This document shows positions 16,521 to 25,300 of a DNA stretch of 38,454 bases, one piece after another. The DNA is from SAR92 clade bacterium (lineage in GTDB: Bacteria > Pseudomonadota > Gammaproteobacteria > Pseudomonadales > Porticoccaceae), in the NCBI GenBank assembly GCA_014381985.1, contig JACNKP010000072.1:1-38454 (forward strand), given 5' to 3'. Within the stretch, counting starts at the first letter, position 1; the number at the start of each line of letters is the position of its first letter. The notes beneath the pieces are model-generated. The model was given only the letters and a program-made list of their open reading frames with translations, had not been told where the DNA came from and did not search any database. The position numbers and the translations under genes were made by a program.

Positions 16521-18248
16521 TTACATTTTTTCCATAACGTCGATGCCCAAAAGGTCTAGTCCACAGGCCAATGTTTCTGAGCTTAAAGCACAAAGTTTCA
16601 GGCGGCTTTGTTGAACTTCTTTGGCAACACTGTCCTTTAATACAGGGCAGTGTTCATAGAATGTCATGAAGGCACTGGCTAGCTCGTACAGGTATGTGCA
16701 GAGTGTGTGTGGGTAGCAATCTAGAGCGACCTGATCAATTACTTCCTCAAATTGGATTAACTTTAGCGCTAAGGCTTTCTCTTGGCTCTCAATGATATTG
16801 ATCGATGCTGAAAGTGTTTTAGGGTTTATTTCCGCTTTGCGAAAAATGCTTGAAATTCGGGTGTAGGCATACTGCAAGTAAGGTGCCGTATTGCCTTCAA
16901 ACGATAACATTGATTCCCAGTCGAAAATGTAATCGTTGGTGCGTGTGATACTTAGGTCCGCGTATTTTACCGCACCAATACCTACCTTGTTAGCAACATC
17001 TTTAATTTGCTCTTCACTAAGGGTGCTGTTTTTTTCACGGACTAGTTTTTCAGCTCGCTGAACAGCCTCTAAAAGCAAGTCGGCTAATTTTACGGTGCCA
17101 CCACTCCTAGTTTTAAACGGTCGTCCATCACTTCCCATCATGGTGCCAAAAGAGTGATGCTCAAGGCTCACGGTCTGTGGGACATACTTGGCTTTACGCC
17201 CAGTAATAAATACCTGTTTCATGTGTAAGGACTGACGTGCGTCTATAAAATATAGGATGCGATTGGCCTGCAGTTCATTAATTCGATAGAGAAGGGCGGC
17301 CAAATCACTTGTCGCGTAGAGGAATCCGCCACCAGATTTTTGCACTATCATTGGAGAGGGGTTACCTTTTTTGTCCGCCAATTCAGGCAGAAATACAACC
17401 TTTGCTCCATCAGAGTCCACCGCTAAGCCTTGATTGCTAAGATCGTCGACCACTGCTTCAAGCGAATCGTTATAGGCGCTTTCAGGTTGGATATGAGCTT
17501 CAAGCAGTCCCACGTTAAGTTGTTGATAAATTTCTAAGCTGTGGGCGACTGACACCTTTATGAACTTCTGCCACAGTCTGCGGCAGTGTTTATCGCCGGA
17601 CTGCAGCTTTACCACGTACCCACGAGCCTTGTCGGCAAAATCTGGATCTTCATCAAAGTGTTTTTTAGACTGTTGATAAAACAGTTCTAGGTCGTTTAAC
17701 GCGAGCTCTGCTTGCTCTCCCTCGCCCAAGTGTTCTTCTAACTCGGCAATTAACATACCAAACTGAGTGCCCCAGTCACCCATATGATTTTGTCGTTTAA
17801 CGCTGTGTCCTTGATATTCAAGAACACGTGCTAGGGCATCTCCGATTATGGTAGATCGCAAATGCCCTACATGCATTTCCTTGGCAAGGTTCGGCGAGGA
17901 GTAGTCAATGACGACCGTTTGTTGATCTTCCGACGCCAGTAGGTCGAGTTTCGTATGATTAAGACTTGTAGCTAAAAAGGACTTATTTAGATGGATGTTG
18001 ATAAATCCCGGGCCTGCAATTTCCAGCTTTTCAGCGATACCTTCGAGATCTAGGTGCTGAAGGATATTGGCAGCCAGATCTCTGGGGTTAGCTTTCATTC
18101 TTTTAGCGGCACCCATGGCGCCGTTAGCTTGATAATCACCAAATTGAGGTTTCCCGCTTAAGGCAAGCATGGGAGAGCAATCATCGGGAATGCCCGCGGA
18201 ACGCATCGCCGCGGTGAACCGCTGGGTGAGGAGCGCTTTTAATCGCAT
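16521..18248 (-). CDS. argS: Arginyl-tRNA synthetase
   Basis: ArgS charges tRNA-Arg with arginine. The predicted 575 residues match the E. coli enzyme (577). The N-terminal additional domain covers residues 1-85 (including [10 protein letters not shown]). The class-I signature follows at [17 protein letters not shown] with HVGH at 126-129. The [10 protein letters not shown] segment stands where other class-I enzymes have KMSKS, as usual for bacterial ArgRS. The C-terminal anticodon-binding domain starts near 450 and ends in [13 protein letters not shown]. The frame continues upstream to 18323, but the first 25 codons look non-conserved and AAGGA precedes the ATG at 18248. The gene converges on putP with a 41-bp gap. 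Confidence 0.95.
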   Translation of the reverse strand: MRLKALLTQRFTAAMRSAGIPDDCSPMLALSGKPQFGDYQANGAMGAAKRMKANPRDLAANILQHLDLEGIAEKLEIAGPGFINIHLNKSFLATSLNHTKLDLLASEDQQTVVIDYSSPNLAKEMHVGHLRSTIIGDALARVLEYQGHSVKRQNHMGDWGTQFGMLIAELEEHLGEGEQAELALNDLELFYQQSKKHFDEDPDFADKARGYVVKLQSGDKHCRRLWQKFIKVSVAHSLEIYQQLNVGLLEAHIQPESAYNDSLEAVVDDLSNQGLAVDSDGAKVVFLPELADKKGNPSPMIVQKSGGGFLYATSDLAALLYRINELQANRILYFIDARQSLHMKQVFITGRKAKYVPQTVSLEHHSFGTMMGSDGRPFKTRSGGTVKLADLLLEAVQRAEKLVREKNSTLSEEQIKDVANKVGIGAVKYADLSITRTNDYIFDWESMLSFEGNTAPYLQYAYTRISSIFRKAEINPKTLSASINIIESQEKALALKLIQFEEVIDQVALDCYPHTLCTYLYELASAFMTFYEHCPVLKDSVAKEVQQSRLKLCALSSETLACGLDLLGIDVMEKM

Positions 18249-18387
18249 TTTTGATGATTCCTTTGTTCTGTAGTGCAGCTGAACACGGATTGTAGGTTTC
18301 CTGTCGCAGAAAGCAAAGGGCAACTTGCAAAAACTCTACTTGTTGCTATAGTTTTTGTCGTTTGGTTACCCAAAAGAGCGTCCTAGC

Positions 18388-18415
18388 TGTAACAAAATTA
18401 GACATAGGATATAAT
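18388..18415 (+). promoter_or_regulatory. Candidate promoter of the oadGAB-bolA operon
   Basis: A perfect -10 TATAAT (18410-18415) lies about 80 bp upstream of oadG in the spacer from argS. The best -35 match is TGTAAC at 18388-18393 with 16-bp spacing, which is poor. The assignment therefore rests mainly on the -10 and on position. Confidence 0.4.
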
Positions 18416-18497
18416 CGCTGGCGCGAAGTTGGTTTTAAAGGGCAAAGGCTGCAAGATTAATTTGCCCACGACAAAATTACTCCTTTAAGGCAGAACA

Positions 18498-18740
18498 ATG
18501 GAAGCAACTTTAATTGATCAGGGTCTTGATCTCATGCTGTTCGGGATGGGGACCGTATTTACGTTTCTTACTCTACTGGTGGGTGTCACCCACCTGATGT
18601 CGATGATTGTTAATAAACTAGCCCCTGCAGAGCCAGATGTGTTGGCTGGAGCCTTGACCCTTGATACCTCTGGGGCCGTCGTCGATCCGCGCATCGCAAA
18701 AGTAATTCAGGTGACAATTGATAAGCACCGAGCTCGTTAG
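18498..18740 (+). CDS. oadG: Oxaloacetate decarboxylase gamma subunit (sodium pump)
   Basis: An 80-residue single-pass membrane protein. The transmembrane helix (about 12-38) contains the family phrase LFGMGTVFTFLTLLV, followed by a soluble tail ending in DPRIAKVIQVTIDKHRAR, typical of OadG. The gamma subunit anchors the alpha subunit to the beta subunit and binds zinc. A good AAGG ribosome site precedes the ATG. It opens the oadG-A-B order seen in many gammaproteobacteria. Confidence 0.93.
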   Translation: MEATLIDQGLDLMLFGMGTVFTFLTLLVGVTHLMSMIVNKLAPAEPDVLAGALTLDTSGAVVDPRIAKVIQVTIDKHRAR

Positions 18741-18808
18741 GCGGAAACTGTTAAATACTCGAACGCTAAACTCAGAAAGATAAATTTTTTAATTAGTTGG
18801 ACATATTT

Positions 18809-20590
18809 ATGCCCTCGAAAAAGACTGCACTAGGGATAACCGAAGTTGTATTGCGTGATGCCCATCAATCGTTGTTTGCCACGCGTATGCGAATCGATGA
18901 CATGTTACCCATCGCTGGAAAGCTTGATCAAATTGGTTATTGGTCAATGGAATCTTGGGGTGGAGCAACTTTTGACTCTTGCATCCGATTTTTAGGTGAG
19001 GATCCTTGGGATCGTATTCGAGAAATTAAAAAGGCCATGCCCAATACTCCTCAGCAGATGTTATTCCGGGGTCAGAATATTCTGGGTTACAGACATTATG
19101 CAGACGATGTCGTGATGAAATTTGTTGAGCGTGCAGCTGTTAATGGGATTGACGTGTTTCGGGTGTTTGATGCAATGAACGATATGCGCAATTTAGAAAC
19201 AGCCTTACGCGCGGTAAAACAGGTTGGCAAGCACGCTCAGGGGACAATTTCCTACACGGTAAGCCCTGTGCATACCCTTGAGTTATGGATTGATCAGGCT
19301 CGACAGATAGAGGATGCAGGAGCCGATTCAATTTGTATTAAAGATATGGCCGGATTGCTAACGCCTTATGTTGGCTTTGATTTGGTCACTCGCTTAAAGA
19401 AAGCGGTAGCCATTCCGATACAACTTCATGCTCATGCCACCACGGGCTTATCAACGAGTACCATTCTGAAATGTGTCGAGGCTGGCATTGATAATATTGA
19501 TAGCGCTATTTCGTCAATGTCGATGACCTACGGCCACTCTGCTACTGAGTCTGTAGTGTCGATTTTTAAAGACACTGATCGAGATACAGGTCTTAATATT
19601 GAAAAGCTGGAGGAGATAGCCGCATACTTTAGGCCAGTGCGTAAAAAGTACGCAGAGTTTGAAGGCTCTCTAAGAGGCGTTGATTCGCGCATTCTTGTCG
19701 CCCAGGTTCCTGGAGGAATGTTAACCAACATGGAGGGGCAGTTGCGAGAGCAAGGCGCCGAGGACAAGTTGGATGAAGTGCTTGCCGAAATACCTAAGGT
19801 ACGTGAAGATTTAGGTTTTATACCGCTCGTTACTCCTACGTCCCAAATAGTAGGCACTCAGGCGGTGCTTAACGTGCTAACTGGTGAGAGGTATAAGACG
19901 ATCACTAAAGAGACTGCGGGGGTTTTGCGTGGCGAATATGGTGCTGCGCCCGCGCCGGTGAATGCTGAGCTACAATTACGAGTTCTTGATGAGGGGGAGC
20001 AGGCGATTACCTGCCGCCCTGCCGACAATATTGAGCCCGAGTTAGATAGCTTAAGAGCCGAAGTGACAGGCCTTGCTCAACAGAATGACTTTATGCTGAC
20101 CTCGGGTGAGGGTGAAATCGATGACGTGCTGACTTATGCACTTTTTCCCCAAGTAGGGTTAAAGTTTTTACAGCATAGAAATGATCCGAGCATGTTTGAG
20201 CCCATACCTACAGGAAGACCGGCCGCTAAAGTGAACGAGAAAGGTGAAGAGGCGTATACCGTTGAGGTGGAGGGGAAATCCTACCATGTTACTGTTGCCT
20301 CCGGTGGCGATGTCTCGTCGATCAAACAGTTGGGTGCCCAGTCATCCGCAGTCGTGCAGGCAGAGTCTGCTAGTAATGCTGCTCCAGTTAATGCTCCATT
20401 AGCGGGCACAGTTGTCAAGGTGCTAGTGCAGCCAGGCCAAGCTGTCGTCGAAGGTGAGTCGATTATTATCTTGGAAGCCATGAAAATGGAAACCTCTATC
20501 AGTGCGCCTAATGCAGGCACTATTGTCGCTGTAAAAGTGCAAAGTGGTGATAGCTGCGCTGTGGGTGACCTCCTCGTGACACTGGCTTAA
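18809..20590 (+). CDS. oadA: Oxaloacetate decarboxylase alpha subunit (biotin carrier)
   Basis: This cytoplasmic subunit (593 residues from the ATG) transfers the carboxyl group of oxaloacetate to biotin. The N-terminal carboxyltransferase TIM barrel shows [14 protein letters not shown] (metal-site Asp), the KDMAGLL strand with the catalytic Lys, and HAHATTG (metal-site histidines). A conserved carboxylase domain follows. A linker rich in Ala, Ser and Val (about 510-530) leads to the biotinyl domain with LEAMKMET; the biotinylated Lys559 is about 35 residues from the end, as expected. The frame also opens at a TTG at 18797. The ATG lacks a strong ribosome site, so the exact start is uncertain. 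The start of oadB follows after 11 bp. Confidence 0.93.
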   Translation: MPSKKTALGITEVVLRDAHQSLFATRMRIDDMLPIAGKLDQIGYWSMESWGGATFDSCIRFLGEDPWDRIREIKKAMPNTPQQMLFRGQNILGYRHYADDVVMKFVERAAVNGIDVFRVFDAMNDMRNLETALRAVKQVGKHAQGTISYTVSPVHTLELWIDQARQIEDAGADSICIKDMAGLLTPYVGFDLVTRLKKAVAIPIQLHAHATTGLSTSTILKCVEAGIDNIDSAISSMSMTYGHSATESVVSIFKDTDRDTGLNIEKLEEIAAYFRPVRKKYAEFEGSLRGVDSRILVAQVPGGMLTNMEGQLREQGAEDKLDEVLAEIPKVREDLGFIPLVTPTSQIVGTQAVLNVLTGERYKTITKETAGVLRGEYGAAPAPVNAELQLRVLDEGEQAITCRPADNIEPELDSLRAEVTGLAQQNDFMLTSGEGEIDDVLTYALFPQVGLKFLQHRNDPSMFEPIPTGRPAAKVNEKGEEAYTVEVEGKSYHVTVASGGDVSSIKQLGAQSSAVVQAESASNAAPVNAPLAGTVVKVLVQPGQAVVEGESIIILEAMKMETSISAPNAGTIVAVKVQSGDSCAVGDLLVTLA

Positions 20591-20601
20591 AGGGGCGCGC
20601 T

Positions 20602-21774
20602 ATGGAAAACATGTATAGCTTGTGGGCGAGTTCAGGCCTTGCGCAGATTCAACTGGGCCAATTAGTAATGATGGCTGTTGGCTTATCATTATTGTTTCTA
20701 GCCATTCGGAAGGGCTTTGAACCGCTTCTTTTGGTTCCCATTGGATTTGGTACTATTTTAGCTAATATCCCAGGGGCTGGGTTCGATGCCGCTCCAGTCT
20801 ATGATGCTCTTGGTCATATGCAGAGCCCAGGTGGACTACTTTATTATATTTATCATGCGGGTATTGAAACAGGCCTATTCCCTCTGGTTATTTTTATGGG
20901 GGTGGGTGCCATGACCGACTTTGGGCCTTTGCTGGCTAACCCCAAAACCTTATTGCTTGGCGCGGCTGCTCAGGTAGGTATTTTTACGACTGTGCTTGGG
21001 GCTGTTGGCTTGAGTCATTTTGGTATTTTAGACTTTAGCATTCGCGATGCTGCCTCAATCGGCATAATAGGTGGCGCAGATGGGCCGACGGCTATTTTCG
21101 TCACCAGTAAGCTATCACCAGATTTATTGGGTGCCATCGCTGTGGCGGCTTATTCTTATATGGCCTTGGTGCCGATTATTCAGCCGCCAATAATGCGGGC
21201 TCTAACGACACCAGCGGAACGTAAAATCGAAATGGTGCAGTTAAGGCCGGTCAGCAAGTCTGAGCGAATCGTATTTCCCTTAACATTGCTGGTGCTCGTG
21301 GCCTTGTTGTTGCCAGATGCTGCACCGCTGTTGGGTATGTTTTGTTTTGGCAATCTCATGCGTGAATGTGGTGTGGTTAACCGTCTTAGTGATACCACTC
21401 AAAACGCCTTAATAAACATCGTAACAATATTTTTAGGTTTAGGTGTCGGCTCAAAAATGAGTGCTGAAAAATTCCTTAATGCCGAAACCATGGGTATTTT
21501 AGCCTTGGGTGCCGTTGCGTTTTGCATTGGTACAGCGTCAGGAGTGTTGATGGCTAAGCTCATGAACGTCGTATCCACCCACAAGGTTAATCCACTGATA
21601 GGTGCTGCAGGCGTATCAGCCGTGCCGATGGCAGCGCGGGTGGCAAATAAGGTGGGTCTTGAGTCCAATCCGCAGAACTTCCTATTAATGCATGCCATGG
21701 GTCCCAATGTTGCGGGTGTTATTGGTTCGGCGGTAGCCGCCGGTGTAATGATAAACTTAGTTGGAAACATGTAG
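20602..21774 (+). CDS. oadB: Oxaloacetate decarboxylase beta subunit (sodium-ion pump)
   Basis: OadB is the membrane subunit that decarboxylates carboxybiotin and exports sodium ions. The 390-residue protein has about nine to eleven hydrophobic segments. The central [14 protein letters not shown] block, with Asp160, corresponds to the sodium-translocating Asp203 of Klebsiella OadB. The second half carries [13 protein letters not shown] and [19 protein letters not shown], including the conserved C-terminal polar motif, and ends in [19 protein letters not shown]. Together with OadG and OadA it would couple oxaloacetate decarboxylation to the sodium gradient, in line with a marine bacterium. The related methylmalonyl-CoA and glutaconyl-CoA pumps share this beta subunit, but the alpha subunit here points to oxaloacetate. 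Confidence 0.93.
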   Translation: MENMYSLWASSGLAQIQLGQLVMMAVGLSLLFLAIRKGFEPLLLVPIGFGTILANIPGAGFDAAPVYDALGHMQSPGGLLYYIYHAGIETGLFPLVIFMGVGAMTDFGPLLANPKTLLLGAAAQVGIFTTVLGAVGLSHFGILDFSIRDAASIGIIGGADGPTAIFVTSKLSPDLLGAIAVAAYSYMALVPIIQPPIMRALTTPAERKIEMVQLRPVSKSERIVFPLTLLVLVALLLPDAAPLLGMFCFGNLMRECGVVNRLSDTTQNALINIVTIFLGLGVGSKMSAEKFLNAETMGILALGAVAFCIGTASGVLMAKLMNVVSTHKVNPLIGAAGVSAVPMAARVANKVGLESNPQNFLLMHAMGPNVAGVIGSAVAAGVMINLVGNM

Positions 21775-21778
21775 TCTG

Positions 21779-22087
21779 ATGAAACCTGTCGAGCAAGCCA
21801 TAGTGACTAAACTCTCTAGAGACCTAGATCCCAGCACTCTAGAGGTCACTAACGAGAGTTTTATGCACTCGGTCCCAGAAGGGTCTGAAAGTCATTTCAA
21901 ACTTGTAGTGGTCAGTGAAAAGTTTGAAAGTAAAAGATTGGTTCAACGTCACCAAATAGTTTATGCCTTACTGGCCGACGAGTTGGCAGGCCCGGTCCAT
22001 GCTCTAGCAATTCATACATACACGTCTAAAGAGTGGCAGAGAAAAGAAGGAAGAGCGCCTGATTCTCCAAAATGTCATGGTGGGTAA
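21779..22087 (+). CDS. bolA: BolA family protein
   Basis: The 102-residue BolA protein has the alpha-beta fold with LEVTNESFMHS, SHFKLVVVSEKFESKRLVQRHQ in order, and the conserved histidine in HALAIHTYTSKEW, a ligand for a shared [2Fe-2S] cluster with a monothiol glutaredoxin. The APDSPKCHGG tail is typical of BolA rather than IbaG. BolA influences cell shape and stress responses and acts in iron-sulfur trafficking. It begins 4 bp after the oadB stop, so it appears to be the fourth gene of the oad operon. A frame extension to 21761 inside oadB is less likely. Confidence 0.92.
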   Translation: MKPVEQAIVTKLSRDLDPSTLEVTNESFMHSVPEGSESHFKLVVVSEKFESKRLVQRHQIVYALLADELAGPVHALAIHTYTSKEWQRKEGRAPDSPKCHGG

Positions 22088-22170
22088 TTCGTCAATTTAA
22101 GCCACACACAAAAGGTGACTATTGCCTCATACCAAGCCATCTTTTCACTAAACTTTACGGTTTACTGATT

Positions 22171-22180
22171 CTGCCGGCAG
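22171..22180. promoter_or_regulatory. Palindrome upstream of the repeat lipoprotein gene
   Basis: CTGCCGGCAG is a perfect 10-bp palindrome in the 22088-22308 spacer. A possible -10 element, TATAAA, starts at 22190. The palindrome would sit between the -35 and -10, a place where a repressor could act. The rest of the spacer contains a GC-rich patch and the strong ribosome site GGGGGAG just before the lipoprotein ATG. Confidence 0.3.
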
Positions 22181-22308
22181 TTCATCGCATATAAATACCT
22201 GTTCATCGAATTGCTCTGGAGGTTGCCGGCGCGGGGGCAGAGAATCGGACGGTCAATACCTTTCAGCGCGTGCTGGAAGAATAATTAAAATCTTAGTCAG
22301 GGGGAGTT

Positions 22309-25300
22309 ATGCACTCGCAATCAATAGTTACCAATCAGGGTTGGTTCCAAGCTTTTTTCCAAGCCAAACATTTTAGTGCAATTCTTGCACTCTCATTTTC
22401 ATTGATCTTGTCGGCCTGCGGTGGTGGTGGCAACAGTGTTACAGAAAATGACTTGGTTGATCCAGGTTCCGATGGCGTTACACCGACGCTGACAAGCGTA
22501 TCTATCCTTCAGCAGCAAGAAAAGAATTCGAGCCCAGATGGTGTGGCCAAACTAGGACAGTCTATTAAGGTTGATTTCACCGCATCTGAAGCATTAATGA
22601 CCCCAGAGGTTACTATTAATGGCGTAGCAGCTAGCCTTGAAGGAAAAATTGGGGACTGGTCCGCTTCTAGGGCAATGACTGCCGACGATGTTGATGGTTA
22701 TGTCACATTTAATATCTCATTCGAAGACACTAGTGGTGAAGTCGGCGTTGATGTTTCTGAAACGACTGACGGTAGCCGTGTGCAGTATTGTGCAGAGGGT
22801 TGTGTTGCCCCAGTCGAAGATCCACTGGTTGGTGATTGGATGCTTGACGGAGCCGGTGCGGCAGGTGTTGGGCCAACCCCCGGAAGCATGGAGTGGTGGT
22901 CAGCCGATGCAGCAGCTGTTGAAGCTCGCGCATGCTGGTTTGATGACGTATTCTCCTTCACTAAAGCGGGATCTTTCTCTAATGTCTTGGGTGAAGAAAC
23001 TTGGCTGGAGACGTGGCAGGGTGCTGAAGCTGAAGGCTGTGGAGCGCCGGTAGCGCCACATGATGGTAGCGCAGATGCAACCTGGGCATGGGACGAAGCA
23101 GCAGGCACACTAACGATCAACGGTAAGGGCGCTCACCTAGGACTTGCTAAGGCCGTCAACGGCCAGGAATTATCTGATCCAGGTGCCGCTCCAGACTCTA
23201 TTACTTATCAAATTTTAACGCTCACTGCAGACGGCATGAACTTAACCGTCACTGTTGAGACAGGTGCAGGTGTTTGGTGGACATTTAACTTGGCTAAAAA
23301 GCCAGTGTCACCTTTTGTGGGTGCCTGGAAGCTTGACGGTGCAGGAGCTGCCGGTGTTGGTCCAGTAGCTGGCAGTATGGAATGGTGGTCTGCTGATGAA
23401 GCGGCTGTTACTGCGCGCGCATGTTGGTTTGATGATAGCTTTGTATTCGGCACTGACGGTTCTTTCTCTAACCAATTGGGTTCTGAAACTTGGTTGGAAA
23501 CATGGCAGGGTGCTGATGCTGAAGGTTGCGGAGTTCCAGTCGCACCCCATGATGGCAGTGCTGTAGCTACTTTTAGTCATGATGAGGCGGCAGGAACACT
23601 AACAATTAACGGTAAGGGCGCTCATTTAGGTCTTGCTAAGGCGGTCAATGGTCAAGAGTTATCTGATCCAGGTGCTACGCCAGACTCTATTACTTACCAA
23701 ATTTTAACACTCACTGCAGATGGCATGAACTTAACAGTCACTGTTGAGACAGGTGCTGGTGTTTGGTGGACATTTAACTTGGCAAAAGTACCTCCGTCGC
23801 CATTGGCAGGTAATTGGCGATTAGACGGTGCTGGTTCAGCAGGCGTTGGCCCAGTCGCTGGTAGCATGGAATGGTGGTCTGCTGATGACGCGGCTGTTGC
23901 GGCTCGTGCTTGTTGGTTCGATGATCGGTTTACTTTTGGTGACGACGGATCCTTTACTAATGTAATGGGTTCTGAGACATGGCTTGAAACATGGCAGGGT
24001 GCTGAAGCTGAAAGCTGTGGAACACCAGTAGCACCGCATAACGGTAGTGCTGCAGCGACATTTAGTCACGATCAGGCTGCTGGGACCCTAACGATTAACG
24101 GTAAGGGTGCTCATTTAGGTCTAGCTAAAGCGGTCAATGGTCAGGAATTATCTGATCCAGGCGCGGCACCAGATTCTATTACTTATCAAATTTTGACTCT
24201 CACTGCCGACGGCATGAACTTAACAGTCACTGTTGAGACAGGCGCAGGTGTTTGGTGGACGTTCAATCTAGTTAAAGTTCCTGTTTCAGCGCTTGCTGGA
24301 AGCTGGTCTTTAGATGGAGCCGGCTCAGCGGGTGTTGGTCCGACTGAGGGTAGCATGGAGTGGTGGTCAGCCGATGCGGCAGCTGTTGAAGCACGCGCGT
24401 GTTGGTTTGATGATAGCTTTGTATTTGGTGATGACGGGTCATTCTCTAATGTAATGGGTTCTGAGACGTGGCTAGAAACGTGGCAGGGTGCTGAAGCGGA
24501 GAGCTGTGGTACACCAGTTGCGCCTCATGATGGAAGCGCAGTTGCTACCTATAGCTATGATGAAGCAGCGGGTACTATTACAATCAACGGGAAAGGCGCT
24601 CACTTAGGTCTACCTAAGGCTGTTAATGGTCAGGAATTATCTGATCCAGGTGCTGCTCCAGATTCAATTACTTATAAAGTCCTTACCGCTACTTCTGATG
24701 GTAAATACGTCACAGTCACGCTTGAAACGGGTGCTGGGGTATGGTGGACTTTTAATCTTGCTAAAAACGATTCTGCCGCTCCAGTAGATCCAGTAGATCC
24801 AGTTGATCCAGTAGATCCAGTTGATCCAGTAGATCCAGTAGATCCAGTAGATCCAGTGACGGTAGAACTCGTTACAAATGGTGGATTCCAGGATGGCTCA
24901 ACCGGTTGGACTGGTGCTGATACTGCGATTGCATCCTACTATGCCGTAGACGTAGCAACTGCAGGTGACCCGTGGGCAGTGAATTTATCTCAGGTCATGA
25001 CTTTAGTCGCTGGTACTGACTACGAAGTATCCTTTAAAGCACGAGCCTCTGTGGCTCGTACAATGATCGCAGGTCTTGGATTAAATGCCGGCCCATGGTC
25101 AGCTGCCACAGAAACAGTCGATCTAACTACTGATTGGCAAACGTTTACTTATACCATTAATACCACTGACGTTAGCAATGGTGCATTTGGCGATGATAAC
25201 AGCCGTGTGCTATTTGATATGGGAGCCAATGTCGGCGCCGTTCATATCGATGATGTTAGTGTTAAGTTAACCGGTGGTGATGGAGCTGAGCTTCTCACTA

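Noticed and set aside
21399-21770. Open frame of 123 codons on the minus strand inside oadB
   Set aside because: Antisense to a well-conserved membrane protein, no ribosome site and no family resemblance.
22698-23120. Open frame of 140 codons on the minus strand within the lipoprotein repeats
   Set aside because: Its counterpart in the other repeats is shorter or broken, composition is low-complexity Ser/Ala/Pro, and it mirrors the real gene. It is a shadow of biased codon use.
24781-24852. Short regular repeat that might be read as a CRISPR or non-coding satellite
   Set aside because: The 9-bp units are contiguous without spacers and encode an in-frame Pro-Val-Asp linker.
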